Source: Betaproteobacteria bacterium UBA931
GTDB lineage: Bacteria; Pseudomonadota; Gammaproteobacteria; Burkholderiales; Casimicrobiaceae
Direction of reading: 5' to 3'
DNA: 23,569 nucleotides
Assembly (NCBI GenBank): GCA_002293615.1
Contig: DBDN01000021.1
Location: 1 to 23,569 of the forward strand
Shown here: positions 1-7,678 of the stretch, piece after piece
How the letters are laid out: each line of letters starts with the position of its first letter
Numbering within the stretch: position 1 is the first letter of the stretch
The notes under the pieces: generated by a model
Told to the model about the DNA's origin: nothing
Seen by the model: only the letters and a program-made list of their open reading frames with translations
The model's database searches: none
Translations under genes and position numbers: made by a program

Positions 1-685
1 GCTGCTTGGCTGCGGCGGTACGCTTGCCGTCATCGGCACCGGACCCGATCGGATTTACCCGGCACAGCATCGCGATCTGGCGCATCGCATTGCCGAACAA
101 GGCGGCATGATCAGCGAATTCTTGCCCGGTACCCCGCCGTTACGCGAAAATTTTCCGCGCCGCAATCGTATTATCAGCGGCTTAGCGCAAGGTGTGCTGG
201 TGGTCGAAGCAACACTGTCTTCCGGTTCGTTAATCACGGCGCGGCTCGCCGCCGATCAGGGGCGCGAGGTGTTCGCCGTTCCCGGTTCGATCCATTCGCC
301 GTTTTCCAAAGGCTGCCACAAATTGATCCGAGAAGGCGCCAAGCTTGTCGAAACCGCGCAAGATATTTTGGACGAATTGCCCTCTTTATGTTCCCAAACA
401 CAAATAACGTTGGCGCTGGCGCAAGCTCGTCCTCAAAAACCGTTAGCGAAAAAAACCGCCAAAAAGACAATTCCCGACGCTCCCCCTGTTTTGCCATCGA
501 CAAATGAACACCCCTTACTTGCCGCACTTGGCTATGAGCCGGTCGATTTCGATGTGCTGATGACACGCTCCTCGCTGACCGCGGAATCACTGTCGGCAAC
601 ATTGACTGAGCTTGAGCTCTCCGGTGCGGTCGTAGCGCTTCCCGGCGGACGATGGCAGCGGCACATCAAAAATATCGTTTATTGA
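1..685 (+). CDS. dprA: DNA-processing protein DprA, 3' part (5' end outside window)
   Basis: DprA/Smf binds incoming single-stranded DNA and loads RecA during natural transformation. The reading frame is already open at base 2 and runs about 227 codons to a TGA at 683-685. The Rossmann-like core is recognisable by the GT-P-D-xx-YP segment near the window start, then GGMISEF, the P-RNRIISGL motif, the ATLSSGSLITA stretch and the AVPGS motif. A Lys/Pro-rich linker follows at about nucleotides 420-500. After it comes a C-terminal winged-helix region of the DML1-like type (PLLAALGYEPVDFDVL onward). The N-terminal third of the gene lies outside the window. miaA begins 39 bases downstream on the same strand. 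Identification is secure. Transformation ability is not shown by this gene alone, because dprA is also present in non-competent species. Confidence 0.95.
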   Translation, partial: LLGCGGTLAVIGTGPDRIYPAQHRDLAHRIAEQGGMISEFLPGTPPLRENFPRRNRIISGLAQGVLVVEATLSSGSLITARLAADQGREVFAVPGSIHSPFSKGCHKLIREGAKLVETAQDILDELPSLCSQTQITLALAQARPQKPLAKKTAKKTIPDAPPVLPSTNEHPLLAALGYEPVDFDVLMTRSSLTAESLSATLTELELSGAVVALPGGRWQRHIKNIVY

Positions 686-724
686 TATAGTGTGGGCAAC
701 CCCGTTTTTAACGGATCTCTCTGC

Positions 725-1726
725 ATGACTGAAAAATCGTTTCTTCTTCTCATCTCCGGCCCGACTGCCAGCGGTAAAAGCGCCTTGGCGCAACGCATTG
801 CCGAGCGATATGGAGGTGAAATCATCAGCGTTGATTCCGCGCAGGTGTACCGCGATATGAATATCGGCACCGCCAAACCCGATGCCGCGACCCGTGCCGC
901 CGTTCCGCATCACTTGCTTGATCTTGTCGATCCTACGGAAACATATTCGGTGGCACAGTTTGTTCGCGACGCCCGCGACGCGATTGGCGGCATTCTCAAC
1001 CGTCATCACTTGCCGATCCTGGTCGGCGGCACCATGCTTTACATCAAGGCATTGCTGGAAGGATTAAGCGATCTGCCGCCGGCCAATCCGAAAATTCGCA
1101 CGGAAATCGATGCGCGCGCAAACGCGTTGGGCTGGCCGGCGCTGCATCAGGCGTTGGCAAAAATCGACGCCCAAACCGCCGCCCGCTTGAAACCGACTGA
1201 CGCCCAGCGCATTCAACGCGCGTTGGAAGTTTGGCATATTACGGGGATACCGCTTTCCGCGCTTCAGGGAAAACGCCGGCACGAAACAGAAATATCGAGT
1301 AAATATTTTCACATCGCGCTGTTGCCGGAAGACCGAAAACTGCTGCACACACAGATTGAACGGCGTTTTGATCGGATGCTCGAAAATGGCCTCATCGACG
1401 AAGTACGCCATTTACGCGCGCATTATTTGTTAACGCCGGAAATGTCGTCGATGCGTTCGGTCGGCTATCGGCAAATCTGGCATTATCTCGATGGTAAAGA
1501 CGATTTTTCCACCATGCGCGCCAAAAGCATCGCGGCCACCCGACAACTGGCGAAGCGCCAGATCACCTGGCTGCGCGGCATGAGCAAGGATATAACCCTT
1601 GATCCATTTGCCCAATCGTTTTCTTCATCCGCTATGAGTGCCATTGCCTCAATACTCAAGACGCCATCAGATTTTGCCAACCGGCAACAACGGCAAGATA
1701 ACGCATCATCTTTCCAATCGCCATGA
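725..1726 (+). CDS. miaA: tRNA dimethylallyltransferase MiaA
   Basis: MiaA transfers a dimethylallyl group to N6 of adenosine 37 in tRNAs that read codons starting with U. The 333-residue product has the P-loop GPTASGKS at residues 12-19, the DSAQVYRDMNIGTAKP motif at 37-52 and VGGTMLYIKALLEGL near 100-114. Later come LKPTDAQRIQRALEV and the RQLAKRQITWLR segment typical of the family. The ATG at 725 is preferred over one 33 bases upstream because it puts the P-loop at the usual distance from the N terminus. No strong ribosome binding site is visible. The protein is somewhat longer than the E. coli enzyme (316). The extra C-terminal residues are encoded in the 71 bases that overlap the end of the oppositely oriented yqaA-like gene, so the tail may be a product of overlap rather than a functional part. 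Confidence 0.96.
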   Translation: MTEKSFLLLISGPTASGKSALAQRIAERYGGEIISVDSAQVYRDMNIGTAKPDAATRAAVPHHLLDLVDPTETYSVAQFVRDARDAIGGILNRHHLPILVGGTMLYIKALLEGLSDLPPANPKIRTEIDARANALGWPALHQALAKIDAQTAARLKPTDAQRIQRALEVWHITGIPLSALQGKRRHETEISSKYFHIALLPEDRKLLHTQIERRFDRMLENGLIDEVRHLRAHYLLTPEMSSMRSVGYRQIWHYLDGKDDFSTMRAKSIAATRQLAKRQITWLRGMSKDITLDPFAQSFSSSAMSAIASILKTPSDFANRQQRQDNASSFQSP

Positions 1727-2072
1727 TGGCCATCGCCTGCCACCACGTATGACGCAAAACACCGGCAGCAACGCACAGCGCGTCGCCGATCACCGGCAGC
1801 CATGAAAACAATAATGCCCAGACGCCGTAGCGTCTGATCATCGCCGGAACCGGCCGGGTCACTTTCTTCGAGAAAAAACGACCGAGCACATAGGATGTCA
1901 TCCCGCCCAGCGTATTGCCAAGCGTGGCGATAAAAACCGCCGCGACGACGCGCCCGGGATAAAAAGCGATGGTCGCGGCAAGCGCCGCTTCGGAATTACC
2001 GGGCAGAACCGTTGCCGACAAAAAGGCCGATCCCAAGAGACCGGCCAAAGCAACGTCTTCCGCTATTGTCAT
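1656..2072 (-). CDS. yqaA: YqaA-type small inner-membrane protein (DedA/VTT-related)
   Basis: This is a 138-residue, strongly hydrophobic protein with several predicted membrane segments. It carries the LGNTLGGMTSYVLGR stretch and the WLPVIGDALCVAAG stretch that characterise the YqaA branch of the DedA/VTT family. Length matches E. coli YqaA (about 142). The family is linked to membrane lipid or ion homeostasis, but the role of YqaA itself is not established. Its ATG (2070-2072) lies only three bases after the trpB stop, so it is almost certainly co-transcribed with trpB. Its 3' end overlaps the 3' end of miaA on the other strand by 71 bases, and no terminator is visible between the convergent genes. 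The symbol is by family resemblance. Confidence 0.8.
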   Translation of the reverse strand: MTIAEDVALAGLLGSAFLSATVLPGNSEAALAATIAFYPGRVVAAVFIATLGNTLGGMTSYVLGRFFSKKVTRPVPAMIRRYGVWALLFSWLPVIGDALCVAAGVLRHTWWQAMAIMAIGKMMRYLAVVAGWQNLMAS

Positions 2073-2075
2073 CGA

Positions 2076-3284
2076 TCAACCGATAATGCCGAGCTTTGCT
2101 ATCGTTTCCATATCCTTGTCGCCGCGCCCGGAAAGATTGACCAAAACGGTTCCTTCCGGCGATAGCGTCGGCGCGATTTTCATGGCGCCAGCCAGCGCGT
2201 GTGCACTTTCGAGCGCCGGAATGATTCCTTCGGTATGGCACAACAGCTTGAACGCCGCCAATGCCTCTTCATCGCCGGCATGGATATATTCACCACGCTT
2301 GTTATCGTGCAACATCGCATGCGCCGGACCGACCGATGGATAATCTAAGCCGGACGCGATGGAATAAACCTCTGCCGCCTCGCCTTTAACATCGGTCAAC
2401 ACATAACTGCGATAACCGTGCAAAACGCCCGGCGCGCCGATCGTCAACGTTGCCGCATGTTTTCCATACTCCAGACTTGATCCGGCCGGCTCAACACCGA
2501 TCAAACGCACGTTTTTATCTTCAAGAAATGCCGTAAAAACGCCGATCGCGTTACTGCCGCCGCCGACGCAGGCAATCACCGCCTGCGGCAATGCGCCGGT
2601 ACGCTCCAACATTTGCGCACGCGCTTCGCGGCCGATCACGCTCTGAAAATCCTGCACCATCGTCGGATAAGGGTGTGGCCCGACCGCCGAGCCGATCAAA
2701 TAAAACAACGATGGATCACGAATCAGCTCCTCGAGCGCGGCATCCACCGCCTCTTTGAGCGTTTTCTGTCCGGCAGCAACAGAAACAACTCGCGCACCCA
2801 ACGCTTTCATTCGCAATACGTTCGGCGCCTGGCGGGCAATATCCACTTCGCCCATATAAATGTCGCACTCCATGCCCAATAATGCGGCGACTGTTGCCGT
2901 TGCGACACCGTGCATACCCGCGCCCGTTTCGGCAATCAGTTTCTTCTTGCCCATGCGTTTGGCGATCAGCGCCTGCCCAAGGCAATTATTGATTTTGTGC
3001 GCACCGGTATGATTCAAATCTTCGCGTTTGAGAAAAATGCGGGCACCGCCGATTTTGCGCGTAAAGTTTTTTGCTTCGGTCAATGCCGAAGGGCGACCGA
3101 CATAATTTTTCAGCAAATCATCAAGCTCGGCATAGAAGGCTGGATCACGACGGCACGTTTCATAAACGGTCGCTATTTCCTCAATGACGGGCACCAGCGA
3201 CTCCGGCAAATAGCTGCCGCCAAATTCGCCATATTTCCCGCGCAACGGGAACCCGGCAGCGTTTTTATCGGTAAAAAAATTCAT
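2076..3284 (-). CDS. trpB: Tryptophan synthase beta chain
   Basis: TrpB joins indole and L-serine to make tryptophan, using pyridoxal phosphate. The 402-residue protein begins MNFFTDKNAAGF. An AGGAG ribosome binding site precedes the ATG at 3284; a longer in-frame start nine codons upstream lacks support. The PLP lysine is K97 in NHTGAHKINN, and the catalytic glutamate is E119 in ETGAG. The phosphate-binding GGGSNAIG and the late VNLSGRGDKD motif are intact. The loop after the catalytic glutamate reads GAGMHG, whereas the E. coli enzyme has GAGQHG. The following ARQAPNVLRMKALGA also differs from what I recall of most proteobacterial TrpB. Neither trpF upstream nor trpA downstream is present, which is unusual for this group. 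The 108 bases between its start and the yqhD-like stop hold no further gene. It is a canonical TrpB1-like enzyme by length, not the longer TrpB2 type. Confidence 0.95.
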   Translation of the reverse strand: MNFFTDKNAAGFPLRGKYGEFGGSYLPESLVPVIEEIATVYETCRRDPAFYAELDDLLKNYVGRPSALTEAKNFTRKIGGARIFLKREDLNHTGAHKINNCLGQALIAKRMGKKKLIAETGAGMHGVATATVAALLGMECDIYMGEVDIARQAPNVLRMKALGARVVSVAAGQKTLKEAVDAALEELIRDPSLFYLIGSAVGPHPYPTMVQDFQSVIGREARAQMLERTGALPQAVIACVGGGSNAIGVFTAFLEDKNVRLIGVEPAGSSLEYGKHAATLTIGAPGVLHGYRSYVLTDVKGEAAEVYSIASGLDYPSVGPAHAMLHDNKRGEYIHAGDEEALAAFKLLCHTEGIIPALESAHALAGAMKIAPTLSPEGTVLVNLSGRGDKDMETIAKLGIIG

Positions 3285-3392
3285 TATTTCTCCTTGCCTG
3301 TTGGCCGCCAAGACCCGCGCGACTGCCGCGGCATTTCGGCCAGCTCGCCATGTTACCCGTTTTTGTTGCTTTTGTTGCGGGCGTTTTTCCTC

Positions 3393-4553
3393 TTATTGAA
3401 GGCTCAACGTCAATATTTCCCGAACCACCGCCGGCGTTACATCACCACGCTCGCCGAGCGCGGTTTGCCCGTGTTCCTGAAAACGCTGCGAGATCAGTGT
3501 CGCCGCTTCCTGGCTTACACCAAGGTTTTTCAAGTTGCTTTTTAACCCCATGGTCTCAAAAAACACGGCCGTTTTTTCGATGGCTTGATCGATTGCGCTT
3601 TCTTCATCCACCAACGGTAAATGCCAGACGCGCTCCGCATATTGCAGCAGTTTGGCGCGCTTCGCTTTTCGGCGTACTTGCCAGCTTTGCGTTTGGATCG
3701 CAGCCAGCGATTGCCCGTGATCGACTCCGTAAAGCGCGGTCAGCTCATGGCCTATCGCGTGCGTACTCCAATCGTGCATGACGCCCGCGCCGATCAAGCC
3801 GTTCAACGCCTGATTGGCCGCCCACATGAAATTGGCACGCGCTTCGTAATCAAGCGGGTGCTGCAACGTTTGCGGCCCAGCATCAATCAACGTCCGCAAC
3901 AACGCTTCGGCATAACGATCCTGCACCATCGCCTGCTCGGGCGCGGTTACGTACTGCTCGAGAATATGGACGAATGCATCGACAACGCCGTTGCCGATCT
4001 GGCGCGCGGGCAGAGTAAACGTTGTCGTCGGATCAAGCACTGCAAATTTCGGAAAAAGCAGCGCGTTTGAAAAAGGTATTTTCACGCCTTTCTTCGCATG
4101 CGAAATTACCGCGCCGCTGTTGCTTTCCGAGCCGGTTCCCGGCAGCGTCAGCACACATGCCAACGGCAGCGCTTTGCTGATCGGCGCGTGTTTTTCGACA
4201 ATGTCCCACGCGTCGGCGTCGGCAAACGGCACCGCCGCCGCGATGAATTTCGCCCCGTCAGCAACCGAGCCGCCGCCTACGGCAAGCACGTAATCCAACC
4301 CTTCGCGACGCGCCAGCTCAACGGCCCCCATCAGATTTTCATATGTCGGATTCGGCTCTATTCCCCCGTATTCGAGAAACGTATGTTTATTCAATGCGGC
4401 GCGGACTTGATCAAGTACGCTGTTTTTCTTGACACTGCCGCCGCCATACAGCACCAGAACTTTGTAATGCTCGGGAATTGCCTGACGAATGGCAATGATT
4501 TGTCCTTTGCCAAAAAATATCGTGGTCGGATTATGATAGCTGAACAGGTGCAT
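3393..4553 (-). CDS. yqhD: Iron-containing alcohol dehydrogenase, YqhD-like NADPH-dependent aldehyde reductase
   Basis: E. coli YqhD reduces a range of short aldehydes, including those formed by lipid peroxidation and methylglyoxal, with NADPH. This 386-residue protein resembles it along its whole length (387 in E. coli). It has the N-terminal TxxxFGKG motif, the nucleotide-binding GGGSVKK at 37-43 and GGGSVADG at 93-100, and LTLPGTGSESNSGAVI near 135-150. The four metal ligands are where YqhD has them: D192, H196, H265 and H279. A good AGAGGAAA ribosome binding site precedes the ATG. It follows fba by 33 bases and is probably in the same transcript. A link to detoxifying glycolytic aldehydes is plausible from that position, but this is inference. 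Physiological substrates of this enzyme group cannot be read from sequence. Confidence 0.9.
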   Translation of the reverse strand: MHLFSYHNPTTIFFGKGQIIAIRQAIPEHYKVLVLYGGGSVKKNSVLDQVRAALNKHTFLEYGGIEPNPTYENLMGAVELARREGLDYVLAVGGGSVADGAKFIAAAVPFADADAWDIVEKHAPISKALPLACVLTLPGTGSESNSGAVISHAKKGVKIPFSNALLFPKFAVLDPTTTFTLPARQIGNGVVDAFVHILEQYVTAPEQAMVQDRYAEALLRTLIDAGPQTLQHPLDYEARANFMWAANQALNGLIGAGVMHDWSTHAIGHELTALYGVDHGQSLAAIQTQSWQVRRKAKRAKLLQYAERVWHLPLVDEESAIDQAIEKTAVFFETMGLKSNLKNLGVSQEAATLISQRFQEHGQTALGERGDVTPAVVREILTLSLQ

Positions 4554-4586
4554 GATTTTTTCCTCTGTTTCCGAAATAGTTCTTGC

Positions 4587-5651
4587 TTAACAGGCAATTT
4601 GTGCCAATTCGCCTTTTTTATATTTCTCCGCCATTTTGTCGAGTAAAACCGGTTTGATCCTTGATGCCATACCGACACAACCGAATTGCTCGTAGCGTTT
4701 TTTGCACAGCGCCGACGCTGCCTCGCGCGCCGGTTTCAAATATTCACGCGGATCAAATTTCGACGGGTTTTCCACCAAAAACCGGCGGATCGCGGCAGTC
4801 ATCGCCAGACGAATATCGGTATCAATATTGATTTTGCGCACACCATAGCGAATGCCTTGCTGAATTTCCTCAACGGGCACACCATATGTTTCTTTCATGT
4901 CGCCGCCGTATTGACGAATTTCCTCGAGGTATTCCTGCGGCACCGACGACGAACCGTGCATGACGAGATGCGTATTTGGAATTTTGGCGTGAATATCCTT
5001 GATTCGTTCAATTGCCAAAATATCGCCGGTTGGCTTACGCGAAAATTTATACGCACCGTGCGACGTGCCGATGGCAATCGCCAGCGCATCAACTTGTGTG
5101 GCCTTGACAAAATCCGCCGCTTGCGCCGGATCGGTTAACAATGCTTCGCGTGACAATTTCCCTTCCGCCCCGTGTCCATCTTCTTTGTCGCCCTGCATTG
5201 TTTCCAGCGACCCCAAACAACCCAGCTCACCTTCGACAGTTACCCCGATTGCGTGCGCCATCTCGACAACCTTGCGCGTAACCTCAACGTTGTAGGCAAA
5301 GTCCGCCACGGTCTTCCCGTCTTCTTTCAACGACCCGTCCATCATCACGCTGGAAAAGCCGGCGCGCATCGCACCCAAACATATGGCAGGCGATTGTCCG
5401 TGGTCTTGATGCATCACGACCGGTATTTCCGGATAGCTTTCCACTGCCGCCGCAATCAATTCGCGCAAAAAAGCCTCTCCGGCATATTTGCGCGCGCCAG
5501 CCGAGGCTTGCATGATCACCGGGCTGTCGGTGGCGCTGGCAGCGGCCATAATTGCCTGCACCTGCTCAAGATTATTGACGTTAAACGCGGGAATGCCATA
5601 CTGATGCTCGGCGGCGTGATCAAGAAGCTGACGCATGGAAACAAGAGCCAT
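4587..5651 (-). CDS. fba: Class II fructose-1,6-bisphosphate aldolase
   Basis: The enzyme reversibly splits fructose-1,6-bisphosphate into dihydroxyacetone phosphate and glyceraldehyde-3-phosphate in glycolysis and gluconeogenesis. The 354-residue sequence has the class II zinc site: HQDHGQS with D83 and H84, a later IGTSHGAYKF histidine and the VMHGSSSVP histidine. It also has the EGELGCLGSLE segment and the NIDTDIRLAMTAAIR phosphate-binding stretch. The overall form is the subgroup common in betaproteobacteria, which also covers the Calvin-cycle enzyme CbbA, so fbaA or cbbA are alternative names. An AAGGA ribosome binding site lies at 5660-5664. It is the first gene of the leftward group and is divergent from rsmB, with 149 bases between them. 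Confidence 0.96.
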   Translation of the reverse strand: MALVSMRQLLDHAAEHQYGIPAFNVNNLEQVQAIMAAASATDSPVIMQASAGARKYAGEAFLRELIAAAVESYPEIPVVMHQDHGQSPAICLGAMRAGFSSVMMDGSLKEDGKTVADFAYNVEVTRKVVEMAHAIGVTVEGELGCLGSLETMQGDKEDGHGAEGKLSREALLTDPAQAADFVKATQVDALAIAIGTSHGAYKFSRKPTGDILAIERIKDIHAKIPNTHLVMHGSSSVPQEYLEEIRQYGGDMKETYGVPVEEIQQGIRYGVRKINIDTDIRLAMTAAIRRFLVENPSKFDPREYLKPAREAASALCKKRYEQFGCVGMASRIKPVLLDKMAEKYKKGELAQIAC

Positions 5652-5690
5652 GGGAACGATCCTTTTCTAAGAAAAAAAGCAATGTTTGTT

Positions 5691-5696
5691 ATTGTA
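5691..5696 (-). promoter_or_regulatory. Possible -10 element for fba
   Basis: On the minus strand these bases read TACAAT, a good -10 hexamer, about 40 bases upstream of the fba ATG. Only weak -35 matches (TGTTCA at 17 bases or TTCAAG at 15 bases) are seen upstream, so the assignment is tentative. Confidence 0.35.
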
Positions 5697-5800
5697 CCCG
5701 CGCCATCATGTCTTGAACATTCGAGTCGCCGCAAAACCGTTCGCGACAATCTGTTTCCCTCCGGCTGTACCCCGGAACCTGAAACAGGTATCCTTGCCGC

Positions 5801-7096
5801 ATGCACGCTTCGCAATATCTTGCCGCTCAGGTTGTTCAAGACGTCTTTCACGGCAAAACTTTGCCCAACGCGCTGGCGCGATATCACGTTTCGCTGCCGG
5901 CAACCATACGCGGCTTTGTTCAGGAACTGGCGTATGGAACATTACGCCACTGGGGCCTGTTGTCGGCCCAAATCGATTTGCTCAGTAATAAACCCGTTTC
6001 GCCGCCCTTGTTACGTTATTTGCTGGCCATCGCACTCTATCAGTTGCAGCACACGCGCCAGCCGTCGTTTGCCGTCGTCAACCAGGCGGTCGACGCCACC
6101 AAAAAAATAGCACCGAAAAGTGCGTCTTTTTCCAACGCGGTTTTACGCCGTTTTCTACGCGAACAAGAAACGCTGACCGCCCAAGCGCAAGCATCGTCTT
6201 TTGCCGCCCGTTTTTCGTACCGTCCCTGGTGGATCCGGCGCCTGCAACACGAATACCCGGATCGTTGGCAGTCGTTGCTTGATGAGGGCAATCAGCGCCC
6301 GCCATTGACCTTGCGCGTCAATCAACGCGTGACGACACCGGCCGCACTGTTGCGGCGCTTGACCGATAACGGTATCGCGGCAAAGCTCGTCGGACAGTCT
6401 GGTCTTTTATTGGAAAAAGCGCAAGATGTTGCGACACTTCCCGGTTTTATCGAGGGCGAATTCAGCGTGCAGGATCTGGCGGCGCAGCAAGCTGCTTTTC
6501 TGCTCGATGTTCACAACGGTATGCGCGTTCTCGACGCCTGCGCCGCTCCCGGAGGAAAAACCGCGCATCTTCTGGAGATTGCCGATCTGAGCCTGACCGC
6601 GCTGGATAATGACAGTGCCCGCTTAACCCGCGTCCAAGAAAATTTGGCGCGGTTGAAACTGGACGCGCCTAATGTTGCTTGCGTTGTGGGCGACGCCTCT
6701 TCGCCGAACGGGTGGTGGGACGGGCTTTTGTTTGACCGTATTCTCGCCGATGTACCGTGTTCGGCATCCGGCGTCGTACGCCGCCATCCGGACGTAAAGT
6801 GGTTGCGGCGTGCCGCGGATATTTCCCATTTTGCGCAAACGCAATCCGCTATTTTGTCGGCGTTGTGGTCGCTGCTTACCCCGGGCGGATACCTGCTTTA
6901 CGCAACCTGTTCATTGTTTCATGCGGAAAACGAACGCGTCATCGCCTCGTTTTGCGCACAGCATCCGGACGCGCGGAGGAGGCCTGTTCATTTTCCCGAA
7001 CCTCTGCCGCACACCGGCGGCCAGCTTTTCCCCAATAGCGACGACACGCAAGCCAACCAGGATGGTTTATATTACGCAATGATAGAAAAACGCTAG
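5801..7096 (+). CDS. rsmB: 16S rRNA (cytosine-967-C5)-methyltransferase RsmB
   Basis: RsmB (Sun/Fmu) methylates C967 of 16S rRNA using S-adenosylmethionine. The 431-residue protein has the N-terminal NusB-like RNA-binding domain (about 1-140, with AYGTLRHW and the ALYQLQ stretch). A methyltransferase core follows, with the SAM-binding LDACAAPGGKTAHLLE at 244-259. The paired cysteines of m5C RNA methyltransferases are in DVPCSASG (C320) and YATCSLF (C370, the expected catalytic nucleophile). The ending, GDGLYY-like with a short charged tail, is typical. It heads a rightward cluster; the next ORF starts 6 bases after its stop. The order rsmB - DUF4390 - ntrY - ntrX is common in betaproteobacteria. 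The ribosome binding site is weak (AACAGGTA). Confidence 0.96.
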   Translation: MHASQYLAAQVVQDVFHGKTLPNALARYHVSLPATIRGFVQELAYGTLRHWGLLSAQIDLLSNKPVSPPLLRYLLAIALYQLQHTRQPSFAVVNQAVDATKKIAPKSASFSNAVLRRFLREQETLTAQAQASSFAARFSYRPWWIRRLQHEYPDRWQSLLDEGNQRPPLTLRVNQRVTTPAALLRRLTDNGIAAKLVGQSGLLLEKAQDVATLPGFIEGEFSVQDLAAQQAAFLLDVHNGMRVLDACAAPGGKTAHLLEIADLSLTALDNDSARLTRVQENLARLKLDAPNVACVVGDASSPNGWWDGLLFDRILADVPCSASGVVRRHPDVKWLRRAADISHFAQTQSAILSALWSLLTPGGYLLYATCSLFHAENERVIASFCAQHPDARRRPVHFPEPLPHTGGQLFPNSDDTQANQDGLYYAMIEKR

Positions 7097-7102
7097 ACAA
7101 TA

Positions 7103-7678
7103 ATGAAAAACCTTTTTGCCGGATTCCGCCTTTTTTTTCTTTTTCGGTTTTGCGCCGGCTGGCTTTTTTTTATTTCGTTTTCCTCCGCGCTTGCCAATGC
7201 GATCCCTTGCCAGAATGCCGAACTGCGTATCGATGAAAATACCGCCGTATTCAGTGCCGACTACGCATTGGTTTTTTCCTCCGGACAAATTGACGCGTTA
7301 TTGCGCGGCATTCCGCTTTATTTCGTGCTCGAATGGAAAGTCACACAATCGCGTTGGTATTGGTTTGACAAAAAGTTGGTCGATGGCGAAACGGTTTTCC
7401 GTATTTCGTATCAACCGTTAACGCAAAAATACCAGCTGTCTTCCGGGCTGTTGTCCATCGACGTTACAACTCTGGAAGAAGTGGAAAAACTGGTCGGGCG
7501 CGTTTCTTCCCGTCCGCTTTTTTCGATCAGCGACCTTCGCCCCGGAGAACGCTATACTTTCGAAATTCGCCTGCGCTTCGACCATGAGCGCCTACCGTCT
7601 CCGTTTCGTTTAAACACGTTGGCGTCACAAGAATGGAGATTGGCGTCGGAATGGCTTTCGCTGGAGTTCACACCATGA
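7103..7678 (+). CDS. DUF4390 family secreted or envelope protein
   Basis: This 191-residue protein starts with a hydrophobic, Phe-rich signal-like segment (about residues 8-32), ending in ALANA with a plausible signal peptidase cleavage near residue 33. The remainder looks like a beta-rich periplasmic domain. It includes the YFVLEWKVTQSRWYWFDKK stretch, a repeated pattern of aromatic residues, and a PLTQKYQLSSG segment typical of DUF4390 proteins. The function of the family is unknown. It sits 6 bases after rsmB, and its stop overlaps the start of the kinase gene through ATGATG, so its translation is coupled to the kinase. The constant position between rsmB and ntrY-like genes in betaproteobacteria suggests a role tied to the sensor system, but this is inference. 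Confidence 0.85.
   Translation: MKNLFAGFRLFFLFRFCAGWLFFISFSSALANAIPCQNAELRIDENTAVFSADYALVFSSGQIDALLRGIPLYFVLEWKVTQSRWYWFDKKLVDGETVFRISYQPLTQKYQLSSGLLSIDVTTLEEVEKLVGRVSSRPLFSISDLRPGERYTFEIRLRFDHERLPSPFRLNTLASQEWRLASEWLSLEFTP

Noticed and set aside
2910..3545. 211-codon plus-strand ORF opposite trpB and the yqhD-like gene
   Set aside because: It spans two confidently identified minus-strand genes and their gap and shows no recognisable domain; it is a shadow frame.
5172..6110. 312-codon plus-strand ORF across the fba start and rsmB
   Set aside because: It crosses the divergent fba/rsmB region out of frame with both and looks like translated antisense of fba.
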